From positions 84,886,278 to 84,950,277 of the forward strand of contig CM043967.1 in assembly GCA_014529385.2 (NCBI GenBank): a stretch of DNA of 64,000 nt, read 5' to 3'. Of the stretch, positions 44,924 through 57,768 are shown piece after piece. The translations under genes and the position numbers were made by a program. Below the pieces are notes generated by a model. It searched no databases. It saw only the letters and a program-made list of their open reading frames with translations, and was not told the DNA's origin. Numbering within the stretch: the first letter of the stretch is position 1; each line of letters opens with the position of its first letter. This stretch comes from Adiantum capillus-veneris (lineage: Eukaryota > Streptophyta > Polypodiopsida > Polypodiales > Pteridaceae).

Positions 44924-46760
44924 GGCTCGAACTCAAGTTTGAGCCTCATGTCCTCGAGTCTCAATTCTCAAACCTCCTAAGCTATATATTTTAGCAAGAT
45001 TCTTTCTAAATAGAAACCATTTGCAAAAGCCTCTAGCTCATGAGGATCAAACTTAAGCTCACGAGATTCTTGAGACAAAAAGACTTGCCAAAATTCATTT
45101 TAATTGAGCAATTAGTCTATAGTTCATGGTCTCAAACCTAAGCTGGAGCTTGATGATTTGGACGCTTAGTTTTCAAGCCTCATGTGAGCACTCTAGTATG
45201 ACTTGTTTTAGTGGAGCATTCAATCTCTAGCTTTGGGGCTCGAACTTAAGTTCGAGCCTCATGACTTTGATACCCAATTTTAAAGCCTCATGAGCACTCT
45301 AGTAAAGCTCTTTCTACCTAGAAACTTTTTGAAAGAGTTTATATCTCACAGGATTGAATTGAGTCTTTACATTGTCTCGCTTGAACTTATGTTTGAGTCC
45401 CCTGACCTAAAGGCTCAATTTCTAAGCATCATGAACACTCTAATAGGGCTTTTCCAAGCTAGAAGCAATCTACAAGTTCGAGCCTCATGCACCAGAGACT
45501 CTTCCTAGTTGATCATCTTCTAGAGACTCTAGCTTATGAGGCTTGAACTTAATTTTGAGCCTCATGACTTGGAGACTCAATTTTCAAGCCTTGTGATGAC
45601 TCTAATGGGACTCTTTTGATCTATAAATCATTCTTAAGAGTCAGACCCATGACATAGAGACTCAATTTTCAAGCTCCTAAGCTATATATTGTAGCAAGAT
45701 TCTTTCTAGGTAGAAACCATTCACAAAAGTCTCTAACTCATGAGGCTCAAGCTTAAGCTCACGAGATTCTTTGAGAAAAAGATTGTTGCCAAAATTCTAT
45801 CTAGTTGATCATTCAATCTATAGTTTGTGGGATCAAACTTAAGCTAGAGCCTCATGGCTTGGAAACTCAACTTCAAGCCTCATGTGAGCACTCTAGTATG
45901 ACTTGTTTTGATGGAGCATTCAATATCTGTCTCTAAGGCTCGAAGTTAAGTTCGAGCCTCATGACTTGGATACTCAATTTTCAAGCCTCATGTGCACTCT
46001 AGTAACTCCACCTAGAAACTTTTTAAAAGAGTTTGTATCTCACAAGGCTTGAATTGAGTCTTTACCTCGTTTTGCGGCTTTAACTTATGTTTGAGGCTCA
46101 TGTACCCTAAACTTATGTTTGAGTCTGATGACCTAAAGGCTCAATTTCTAAGCATTACGAATTGTCTAGTAAGACTCTTCCAAGCTAGAAGAAATCTACA
46201 AAAGTCTTATCTCATGAGGCTCGAACTTAAGTTTGAGCCTCATGCACAAGAGACTCTTCCATAACTCTTCCTAGTTGATCATCTTCCTAAGTCTCTAGCT
46301 AATGAGGCTCGAACTTAAGTTTGAGCCTCATGACTTGAAGACTCACTTTTCAAGCTTTGTGAGCACTCTAGTGGGAATTTTTTGAGCCATGAATCATCTA
46401 CAAGAGTGTCAATTCTGCTAAGCTCGAGAGCCTCATGACATGGAGACTTCTATAAAACTCTTTCAATTTGAAAGACATCTTCAAAAGTCTTCAGCTCATG
46501 AGGATGTTGACCCTCATGACCTAGAGACTCAATTATTTATCCTCATGAGAACTCTTGGAGGAATATGTCTTTCTAAAAACTATCTGCAAGACTATCTATT
46601 ACACTAAGCATGAGAGCCTCATGAGCTAAAGACCCTTGAAAAAGTATTTCTAATTGAAATCCATCTTCCAACGTCTCTACCATATGAGTGTCTTGAGCCT
46701 CATGACTAGAGACTTGATATTCAAGCCTCATGAGTTTTCTAGTGGGACTCTTTTTAGCTA
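44924..46760. repeat. Palindrome-bearing repeat array, 700-bp higher-order period
   Basis: Palindromes with arms GGCTCGAACTT and AAGTTCGAGCC recur, perfect at 45237-45258 and nearly perfect at 44924, 45937, 46218 and 46306. They are usually followed by TCATGACTTGGA-type text. On a larger scale, CTCCTAAGCTATATATT at 44974 and 45674 and the text after it show a 700-bp tandem duplication. Smaller relatives occur at 51029-51272. There is no coding sense. Confidence 0.82.
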
Positions 46761-47397
46761 GAAACCTTCTGCTAGTCAATCTCTAAACTTTTTGTATCTA
46801 TTCTATATATGAAAGCCAATTGTGGGGGATTATCCCTCACTCGTCCTTGAAAAATATTTTGAGGTATAATATTATTCTCATGAGAAGGATATGGATATGT
46901 GAAAATTTGTAGCTTCTATTATCCTAGTTTAACAATAGGGCTAGAATAGATAGTTGGTATTTTACTTTCAAGCTATACTTTAAGTAGAGAGAGAGACTTC
47001 AATAATTCTAGCCGGTACAATTTTATGAAAATGGATTTGACTCTACTAGATCATGATACTTTGGATTGGCTAGTTACTAGTCAAGTAATTAGTACAAACA
47101 AATAGTGGTTGTCCCATGAAACTATCTCATGGAATTAGATCCCATAGTACATACTAATCTCTCCCAAAAGCAATCATGCTTATGCTCATTATTAAGAGAC
47201 AATTCTAGCATCCATGCTCAAAGAGATGTCCTCCACCAATCAATCATGTGATAGAAGGTTGTGCATTTGAGTGATGAACCACACTCCTCTCCTCTTTGAT
47301 GCTAATTGACAATGATGCTTTTGGTTTTTCTAGTTACTCTTTAACCTACTGAAGATGTCCTCCACAATCTAGCACGTGAGAGGTAGTGGTTTGTTTG

Positions 47398-47590
47398 TGT
47401 TGGAGCTATATATAGTGTGTGCTAGACAAAACTCCCTATACCTAGGTCTTAAAGCTATGTATACATGTCTAGTGCAAGTGTCTAGTTTACTCACTCATGA
47501 GGCTCTACATCTGGTGTATGGTGTACCCCTCCTCTCTACTTTTTTCTCGTCTATGTCCATTTGTGTACTCTATCTTTGTTGGGTTCAACA
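47398..47590 (+). mobile_element. 5' LTR of the short element
   Basis: 193 bp, ending GGGTTCAACA immediately before the primer-site-like TGGTAGCATA. Confidence 0.82.
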
Positions 47591-49185
47591 TGGTAGCATA
47601 GTTGTTATGATGATCATTTCATCTACGAGGTTGCTGGTATGGATATGGAGTTCCCAACTCTCGGAGGATAAGTTTAATATAAAAATTTTACCTTCATTAT
47701 GTGTTATGCTTCATCATTGCAGGCATTGTTTCTTCATCATTTTTTTTCTTACATCAATTGCCATGGGGTGACTAAGAATTTAACTAGAAAGAGGCCTTTT
47801 GTAAGATTGAAAGAGAGTAAGGGTAACCGTATGTATGTCTCGATGTAGACAATTATGTGCATATATTAGCTGGTTATATTACATAAGGTAGATAAGATAA
47901 TATTGATGCTTGAATTATAGATTTATGAAGGAATGTCCACTCTTTTATAGATGAAGTTAAGTTCGTGCTCCTAAATCAAAAGGAAAAGAAGTGTGAAAAG
48001 GGCCTGAGTGTTGGAGAGCATGTGTAATGAAATCTTTGTATGTTTCTTTTCAAATTCCTGCATAAACTTAAAAGAGCTCACAATGCCTATTTGTGCTGCC
48101 ACATTTAGTGAAGGCATAGCCTGTCTTCCTAAATCAAGGGAAAATTTCACAATGTGTCTTGTTGAATCAAGGGAAGAGACCACACTACCAATGTGTGCCT
48201 CTGTGTTTAGTGAAGGCATCATTAGCTAATTCTTAGAAGAGGGTCAAAGCAAGCCATAATTGGTGTGTCATGTTGCATTGTGTGTTCATATCAAGTTTCA
48301 TGTGTGTCCATGACAAGAAGCCTCTCATCTCAATGCTAAAAACAAGTGAAATCCTGATTGATAGCGTATAGTAGGGGGTTTGATCTCTTGACATAGGTAA
48401 CCAAGTTTTGATATCCATGGTTGCAAAACCAATATGTTTATGCCACATGTGTGTGGGTGGACTCGCCTACGGAAGGCACGACTGCAAAGCAACAGATACG
48501 CATGGATGTGCCTAGCCAAAGGGCGTGACTGTAAAGCAACTCCTTTTGTTATTTTTGTTTGACCTTTGGCCTTTCATATTAGCGCATGCCTCTGAGTCCC
48601 TAAATTTATCCTATTTGCTTTTCTATTCATGATATGTTTGGTAGTAGCAATGTGCTATATTTGGCATCAAAAGATGTTTTTTTAAAGGCTCGTTATTTTA
48701 TTTTGAATTCAAATGTACTTTCTAAATTATTTTAAGTCTCTTTTGAGTACAAAGCTACTTTCTAAATTATATTCATGTTAGCACATTAGTAGCGATGGCT
48801 AGTATCTTTTCTTTGACTTACCATGTCTGAGGACTTGAAGTGATGAAATTTATTAAGTTGCTTCATAATATCGTTTAGTGTCATAATATCGTTTAGTGCG
48901 ACATTCATTCATGATGTGGATTTATTCTCTCCAGTTAATCACGATGCATGATACCATGGTGAGGTTGTTTGTGTCATCAGTGATTACAAGTATTTATATG
49001 TCATGCTCACATTGTAGCATCTCTAATGACATGGCAAGCTCCATGATGTCATGGTATGTGAGACCATGGGATGATGTCTTGTTACTACATTCTATGTTAG
49101 AAGATCCCCGTGCAGGCTACCATAAAACAATTTCAAAAATACATCTATTTTCATTAGTAAGTGTACTGATTATCTTGATGATGTA

Positions 49186-49330
49186 GGGTGAGGTTACATG
49201 ATGCATCTTTATTCTCTTCATCCATGGCCATGGTTCTTGATAGTGCAAGGTGATGTTATGTGATTCATGTTTATTCTCTCCATCCATGGCTTTGGTTCTT
49301 GAAGCCATGAGTTTTATCTTATCCACTTTG
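49186..49330. repeat. Tandem repeat of about 75-80 bp
   Basis: Two copies of a unit containing TTTATTCTCTCCATCCATGG and TTGGTTCTTGA, with a weaker third copy near 48900. They lie inside the short LTR element. Confidence 0.7.
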
Positions 49331-49603
49331 AAACATCAGATAGTGTCTTTGATGCCATGGAGAATTCTATGATGCCATGGTACATGACACCATGATAATT
49401 ATATGATTTGAATTTGTTTGGTCCCCATCATGTCTATTTTATGATGGCATTGTATACATGTGCACATGTGATTACATCAATATCATGTTTGTTTCTTTGT
49501 TGTCTCTACAGACAGCATTGTGAACCCTCTCTAAGACAATGTGACATAGTTATTTCTAACCTTCACGTCTTGATCTGTTTCTTGAGTTGCTATTGTTTAC
49601 AGG

Positions 49604-49736
49604 AAAAGTTTCATGTCAAGCTGCATGTGCGGGGGCTCAAAGATATTGAAGCTGCTCTACAACTAAATTGTATACATAGGATTATTGAATTTCCAAAGAC
49701 CCTTGACAGGGAACATTGTAAAGCAGGAGTGATGTA
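49604..49736 (+). pseudogene. Exon-like coding fragment inside the short LTR element
   Basis: After a good 3' splice site (TTGTTTACAG at 49594-49603) the sequence encodes EKFHVKLHVRGLKDIEAALQ, then LNCIHRIIEFPKTL and DREHCKAGVM before a TAG. A possible poly(A) signal (AATAAA) follows at about 49780. Composition and the clean acceptor look like the last exon of an ordinary gene. I do not recognise the family. It resembles no gag or pol part, so capture of a host exon is plausible. Confidence 0.4.
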
Positions 49737-49875
49737 GCTCTTATAATTGAAATTTTAAATTTGTATCAATTTGAAATTTAATAAAGTGGCATGTGTATAT
49801 AGTAAACTATGGTTTTTTCCTTTGAGCCCCCAAGGTTTTTTCATCCACATTCAGGGACCTTTGTTTCAACGAGAA

Positions 49876-50064
49876 TGTTGGAGCTATATATAGTTTGTGC
49901 TATATGTCGCTCCCTAACCATAGGTCCTAAAGTGATATATACATGTATAGTGTGCCTATTCTACACACTCTTGGGGTTCTACATCTGGTGTATTGTCTCC
50001 CTCTCCTCTCTACTTCTCTGTCATCTATGTTCATCTCTCTGCTCTATCTTCCTTAGGTTCAACA
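49876..50064 (+). mobile_element. 3' LTR of the short element
   Basis: 189 bp, followed by the target duplication GTTTG. The purine tract before it is weak (CAACGAGAA). Confidence 0.82.
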
Positions 50065-50069
50065 GTTTG

Positions 50070-52904
50070 GAGTCTAGAACCATACCCCTATCCTCTTTGA
50101 TTTGCTAGATAGTAATGCATTTATATTGTTTTGTTGATATTTAAGATATATAATGCAATCAAAGGGTACTAGACCCATGAAACAAATTTCATGGAAGTAC
50201 CCTACATTTACATGGTATTCAATTAAAATAGCAAGCATGATCATTCTCTCCATAAGAGAGAGTCTCTACATTTTAGATTAAAAAGATGCCCTCCACCCTC
50301 ACATAAGTGGAAAATACACGAACATCCTTCATTTTCTCAAAATTGTGGAAATGATCAGGTGAAGAGCTAGATAACTTTTTGAGGAGAATAATAATTTCAT
50401 ATCTACTTAGGTTGATATATGAAAAGATGAGCGGGGATATAGTTTAGTACTCTTATAAATGAATCCACTTGCAATAGAGAAACAAAGTATGTGCAAGAGT
50501 ATTTACACAATGTTAAAGGACACATATGTATTCGTTAGCCCCTTTATATTGCTACCAAGCTCACATTTATCTTGTTGCAAATATGAATATAACTAAGAGT
50601 ACTTGTTAATATCTTTTTTATCTTGGTGTTTCGAAACACCATCTACATTTGAGATCCCCTCATTAGAAGAATTGCTTCAGCAAGGGCTTGTAAACAAGTC
50701 CATTTTTGTTGCTCATTTGTTATCTGAGTTTTATTAACATTGTACTCTTTGATGATGCTTTTGACTCCATTGGCCTGTCTTTAAAATGTAGTGAATTTGT
50801 AAAAAATATATTATTTTGTGCTACACTATTTGATGGAAGTGCTATTCATTACCAATTTTTCTTCCATATAAGCAATGTAGTCATGTGTCCAATTTTGTAA
50901 TTGTATATACACAAAACAATATATCTATGTGTTGAGGCTATGGTAATGTGTTAAAGCTAAATTTATGATACCAACCTCTTGTTACATAGACCTTGAACCA
51001 CGTTTGAGCCTCATGCCCACTTTCTAGGTTAGGTGAAGCATGTAAGGCTTGAACTTAGGTTCAACCCTCATCTTTATATGCTATAGAGAAAAAAACAAGT
51101 GAAACTTAAACTTACGTTTGAGCCTCACATTCATGTGTTAGTTCCTTGAACAAAGTATGAGTGTGCCTACTTGCTAGTTTAGCGAAGCATGTGAGGCTCA
51201 AACTTAACTTCAATCCTCTTCTTAGTATCCCACGTGACAACAACAAGGGAGGCTTGAACTTAAGTTTGAGCCCCACATTCGTGTAGTAGTCCCTCATTTT
51301 TATATGGCACAAAGGGTCCCCACAAACAACCATGAGGTCAAACTTAACAAAAAATACTTTTGTTTTAGGTCTCATTTTAAAAAATGGGACTTGAATAACT
51401 CCCAAAATTCCTAAATATGAGTTTACTACTCTTTGTTGCCATGCCACACTCCAAAGAAAATCTTGAAAGACCTTTGACAAGTGGGTATATGTACTCAAGA
51501 CGAACACACGTGGGCATGTAGAGAATACCTAGGGATGCGAGACAACTTTCTCTAAGGAACACGGAAAAATGGCTCCATAACTTTGGGAGAAGGGGTGTCT
51601 CCTCACATGGGAGGTTGTAGCGACCACGCATAGACAACCTTACCAAAAACATAGGTCTCCGCAAAGTTGTAATACCATGCATGGGGGTTGGTGCCAAAAT
51701 GTTAAGGAAGTTGGTGACCTAATGATGGATAAGCCGGAAACCAAGCCTTGGTGAATGGTGACTGTAACTATTACAATCCTAATAGGATTATTTTACAACT
51801 TGGAGCATAGTGCCTATATACTGATGAATTAATGGATTTGTTGAGACTTTTTTATTTATTTTTTTACAAGTATAAATATGTGCGTTAGTTTGTCAAAATT
51901 TCTGTTTTCACCCTCTCCCCCTTCATCTATGCCACTACATTTGTAAATTAGTGATTCAAATCTAACATAGTTGGGTTAAAAACATGAATGGAAAGCATAA
52001 ATCATTTATGTTGGGAAAGACATTTTGATAGTCTTGGAGGCTACTAATATAAATATATCTGTTTACCCAAAACTAGTTTCCCCCTAGTAGTTGCTATTCC
52101 ATCTACTACAATTTCTCTGCCTCTTGGTAGTTCTCCTTATGAAACAACAGGTTTTTTGTGGTCAAGTCTTTATAAAAATAAAAGCATAATTAACATAGTA
52201 TCTTAATTAGGATAATTCATAAAATTTATACAGAAGGCCAAGAAACCAACAATTCAAATAAAGCTTCTCAATAAGTGCTTATTGATGTGTAACATAGATT
52301 TTGTGATACATGAATCGAAACTAAACTACGATCTCAAGTCTTTATTAGGATCACAATGCTCTGACAATGCGTGATATGTTAGACTAAGAGTGTTTATACA
52401 CATAAAAAGTACTCTTTTGTGAGATCTATCTATACTAATAATAATGGGGGAAGGGATTCCACCCCCCTCCCTCGGCCACGCGTCGATCAATCCTTCCTCC
52501 GGCCAGTGAATTCTACATTCGACAACACAGGAAGACTGCACAGACGTTGTCTCTGCAAGGAGTTAATGTGATGCCTGTGTGAACAACAAATTGTGAACAG
52601 TTGCAGAAAGAGCAAATCCAGTATCCCATCGTCCAAGGTCCCGAGTCTCGACTCCCTTCAGCGAGGCTCAGCCCAATGGAGATGCCCACGTGAGATATAC
52701 CTAGACCTAAGACAAGGCAAGCCTGGCAAGGAACAAGGCGCTATGCAATCAACTATCTGCAGTGGCTCACAGCCTTTTTCGTGAGCTTGGCGGCACCACC
52801 GTCTATGTTTAGTGCGTTGGTGGCTGCAGTCTTTTTCCAATAGTCTTTGAGGCCCGGCCCAACTCCCTCGATCAACCTCATGCGTTGAACCACTCGATCC
52901 CCAT
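50070..52904. other. No recognisable gene; minor palindrome repeats
   Basis: AT-rich spacer. At 51029-51272 it holds four degenerate copies of the GGCTTGAACTTAAG-type palindrome. Short frames elsewhere show no domains. Confidence 0.5.
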
Positions 52905-52905
52905 G

Positions 52906-52943
<38 letters not shown>

Positions 52944-53049
52944 TGAGAGAGAGAGAGAGAGAGAGAGAAATTCAGCAATAGGCACTATCCATCTACGTTT
53001 GAGAGACCATTGGCACTGCGGTTGTCCATCGGCGTCTAATATCTAGGCC

Positions 53050-53089
<40 letters not shown>

Positions 53090-53409
53090 AAGAAGAAGAG
53101 AATTTTAACGTCGTAGGAAACTATCCCAAGAGACCTTAAAGATTTATCAGACGAGCAGAGCTGAACTCAAGACCTGTTATTCAAGAGGCAAGAGAGAGAG
53201 AGAGAGAGAGAGAGGAAGCGGGCTGGAAAAAATCTTCTCTCTGGCAAACCAGCGTATGTGAAATTTAAAAGGTAAATTGGTTAAACTTGAAGGTTTTTAC
53301 CCTAAAATTCACTGTGCTTTATAACCTTCAAATTTAAAAGTTAGAGATAAAGCTCAAAATTTGTAGGTGGGACTACAGTAAACCTAGGTCATTTTAGAGC
53401 GATGAGCCC

Positions 53410-53498
<89 letters not shown>

Positions 53499-53664
53499 GG
53501 ATGCTTCCATTAGAGATAGGGAGGTGAAGGAGATTGTGTTTCACGCACAAGAATTGATGATGATAGTTGTTATCACGACAATCAATTGAAGGCACGAAGA
53601 TTTGCGTTGAGCAGCAGAGAGGGAGAGGCGACTCCAAGGGAGCGAACGCGTTGCCCATCGGCGT

Positions 53665-53710
<46 letters not shown>

Positions 53711-53743
53711 CCCCCGTGTCTGTGTATGCACACGTGACAAAGA

Positions 53744-53795
<52 letters not shown>
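52905..53795. repeat. Dense GT/GA microsatellite block
   Basis: Six or more tracts: GT then GA at 52911-52970, and GA at 53051-53084, 53190-53212, 53411-53497 (about 87 bp), 53668-53708 and 53763-53795, with GT at 53743-53764. Unique spacers include an early copy of the CCTTCAAATTTAAAA motif used in the array to the right. Confidence 0.9.
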
Positions 53796-53799
<4 letters not shown>

Positions 53800-54208
53800 G
53801 TCAACGTATGAGAAATTTTAAAGGTAAATTGGCTAAATTTGAAGGTTTTTACACAAATTTTCTATATTTTATTGGTTTTCTCACCTTCAAATTTAAAATT
53901 TAGAGGTAAATCTAAAACTTTGCAGGTGGGATTACTCCCAATACATTGGCGGGGGAGGGGGGGGAGGAGAGAGAGAGAGAGAGAGGGTGCTTGCATTAGA
54001 GATAGGGAGGTGACTCAGATTATGTTCCCATGCACAAGAATTGATGATGATCATTGCGATCTTGACAACCAATCCCAGGCGGGAAGATCTGCGTTCAGTA
54101 GTAGCGGAGGAGGAGAGGCAACTCCAAGGGAGCGAACTCAAGACTCGAGGAGGACCCCAAAGGTTCGTGTCGCACCTTTCAGGGCAGAAGCTAATGTCAT
54201 CTGACTAT

Positions 54209-54849
<641 letters not shown>

Positions 54850-54919
54850 CCCGTGTCTGTGTATGCACGTGTGAGAAAGAGTGTGTGTGTGTGTGTGAGA
54901 CACACACACACACACACAC

Positions 54920-54975
<56 letters not shown>

Positions 54976-55163
54976 TGTCAACGTATGAGAAATTTTAAAG
55001 GTAAATTGGCTAAATTCAAAGGTTTTTACACAAATTTTCTATATTTTATTGGTTTTCTCACCTTCAAATTTAAAATTTAGAGGTAAATCTAAAAATTTGC
55101 AGGTGGGATTACACTAAACCAACATTTTTTCGAGCACTCAGCTCAAGCCCCTCCTCCCAATAC

Positions 55164-55262
<99 letters not shown>

Positions 55263-55468
55263 GCTTGCATCAGAGATAGAGAGGTGACTCATCTTATGCT
55301 CCCATGCACAAGAATTGATGATGATCATTGCGATCTCGACAACCAATCCCAGGCGGGAAGATTTGCGTTCAGTTTCAGCAACTCCAAGGGAGAAAACTCA
55401 AGACTCGAGGAGGACCACAAAGGTTCGTGTCGCACCTTTTAGTGCAAAAGCTAATGTCATCAGACTAT

Positions 55469-55537
<69 letters not shown>

Positions 55538-55540
<3 letters not shown>

Positions 55541-55992
55541 GCTTGCATTAGAGATAGGGAGGTTATAGAGACCGTGTTCCCATGCACAATATTTGATGAG
55601 AATCATTGCTATTGCACCAACCAATCCAAGGTGGTGCACTTCATAAAGCAGAAAATGTGCTCGAGGAGCTTTCTCTACGAAATGTCATCTCTTGGAATGC
55701 ACTCATTACGGGATATGCCGAATTTTGGTAGGGCCAAGAAGCTATGGGCTATTTTCGACGGATGTGAAGGGAGGGTGTCTTTCCAATGCAATCATGTACG
55801 CTTGCATCTTGAAGGCAAGGACCAAACACAGTCATGTACACTTTGCACGTGTTGATATAGGCATCTTGAAGGCAAGGGTTAGCGTCACGAAGCTCTAGCT
55901 ATTTACATCAAATACAGAGGGAGGGCATCTCTCCAAATGCAATCACATACAACATACGCCTTATGTCAATCTTCAATCTGCAATAGGCACTA

Positions 55993-55995
<3 letters not shown>
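55538..55995 (+). pseudogene. PPR fragment, array copy 2
   Basis: Colinear with copy 1. The same core appears with substitutions (VLEELSLRNVISWNALITGY) and then the same frame breaks. It ends beside a GA tract at about 55995. Confidence 0.7.
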
Positions 55996-56047
<52 letters not shown>

Positions 56048-56088
56048 CCGCCGTTTCTGTGAATGCACATGTGAGAAAGAGTGTCTGT

Positions 56089-56176
<88 letters not shown>

Positions 56177-56673
56177 CACACACACACACACAGAGAGAAA
56201 GAGAGATTATGTCAACATATGAGAAATTTTAAAGGTAAATTGGCTAAATTTGAAGGTTTTTACAGAAATTTTTTATATTATATCGGTTTTCTTACCTTCA
56301 AATTTAAAATTTAGAGGTAAATCCAAAAATCTGCAGGTGGGATTACACTAAACCAACTTTTTTTTCGTGCACTTAGCTCAAGCCCCTCCTCCCAATACAC
56401 GAGGGGGGGGGGGGGGGGGGGGGGGAAGAGAGAGAGAGAGAGAGAGGGTGTGAGAGAGAGGGAGGTGACTCAGATTATGCTCCCATGCACAAGAATTGAT
56501 GATGATCTTTGTGATCTTGACAGCCAATCCGAGGCCGGAAGATTTGCGTTCAGTAGTGGAGGAGGAGAGGCAACTCCAAGGGAGCGAACTCAAGACTCGA
56601 GGAGGACCACAAAGGTTAGTGTCACACCTTTCAGTGCAAAAGCTAATGTCATCAGACTATTATCAAGAGATGT

Positions 56674-56755
<82 letters not shown>

Positions 56756-56757
<2 letters not shown>

Positions 56758-57190
56758 GGTGCTTGCATTAGAGATAGGGAGGTTACAGAGATTGTGTTCC
56801 CATGCACAATAGTTGATGAGAATCATTGCTATCGCACCAACCAATCCAAGGTGGTGCACTTCATAAAGCAGAAAAACTGCTTGAGGAGCTTCCTCTACGG
56901 GATGTCATCTCTTGGAATGCACTAATTACAGGATATGCCCAATTTCGGTAGGGCCAAGAAGCTATGGGCTATTTTCGACGGATGTGAAGCGAGGGTGTCT
57001 TTCCAATGCAATCACGTACGCTTGCATCTTCAAGGCAAGGACCAAATGCAATCATGTACACTTTGCATGTTCTAATATAGGCATCTTCAAGGCAAGGGTT
57101 AGGGTCACGAAGCTCTAGCTATTTTTAGTAGATACAGAGAGAGGGTATCTCTCCAAATGCAATCACATACAACATACACCAACACGGGGT
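56756..57190 (+). pseudogene. PPR fragment, array copy 3
   Basis: Colinear with copies 1 and 2 (core LPLRDVISWNALITGYAQF). It diverges from the others at about 57178, where the array ends. Confidence 0.7.
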
Positions 57191-57490
57191 TGTCGATTGT
57201 ATGGTCCCTTGCGAAGAATAGCAAGTTGTTGTATGTGGCAAGGATATTTTGAGCATTACGCATCCGATGCTATTTTGAACAGACATCCCCCTACCAAGAT
57301 TTTTTGAGGTGCCCGTAGTAGACAGTTTTGTGAGCACAGGGCTTGATATCTTTCGATTAACATTTGATATCATAGCTATGAACAAAATGGCCTTAATAAA
57401 TGCATGGTTTGACTATGAAGTTTTTGCAGTTGTTTTGTGAGGTTTGAATGACCACTGTGTATCCGTTACCTGTAGTCACTACTACGAGAT

Positions 57491-57533
<43 letters not shown>

Positions 57534-57726
57534 AATTATCCATTAGAGTAGAATAGAAGTTTGTATATTGAAATGGGCTACAAATCAAATAGATAGATAG
57601 GGAGAAAGGCAAGAGAGAAAATTAGAGTGGAATAGAAGTTTGGAAATTGAAATAAGCTACATATCAAATAGATAGACATGGAGAAAGGACGCCATTGTCT
57701 ATGGGCAAGAGAGAAAGGAATCAAGC

Positions 57727-57768
<42 letters not shown>

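Larger units (their letters stand above)
47398..50064 (+). mobile_element. Short non-autonomous LTR element (TRIM-like)
   Basis: Two similar LTRs (47398-47590, 193 bp; 49876-50064, 189 bp) both run TGTTGGAGCTATATATAGT...GGTTCAACA. The outer flanks carry GTTTG (47393-47397 and 50065-50069), whereas the inner flanks differ, so these are the two ends of one insertion. TGGTAGCATAG directly after the left LTR resembles a degenerate initiator-Met primer site (TGGTATCAGAG), which gives plus orientation. The 2.28-kb interior has no gag or pol. It holds an exon-like coding fragment near its 3' end. Confidence 0.82.

Noticed and set aside
47398-47590. Independent solo LTRs at 47398 and 49876
   Set aside because: Neither copy has matching flanks of its own, while the outer flanks of the pair match (GTTTG). 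One two-LTR element explains both.
55908-56191. His/Thr-repeat frames (HTHTHT) and Cys/Val-repeat frames
   Set aside because: Artefacts of CA/GT microsatellites.
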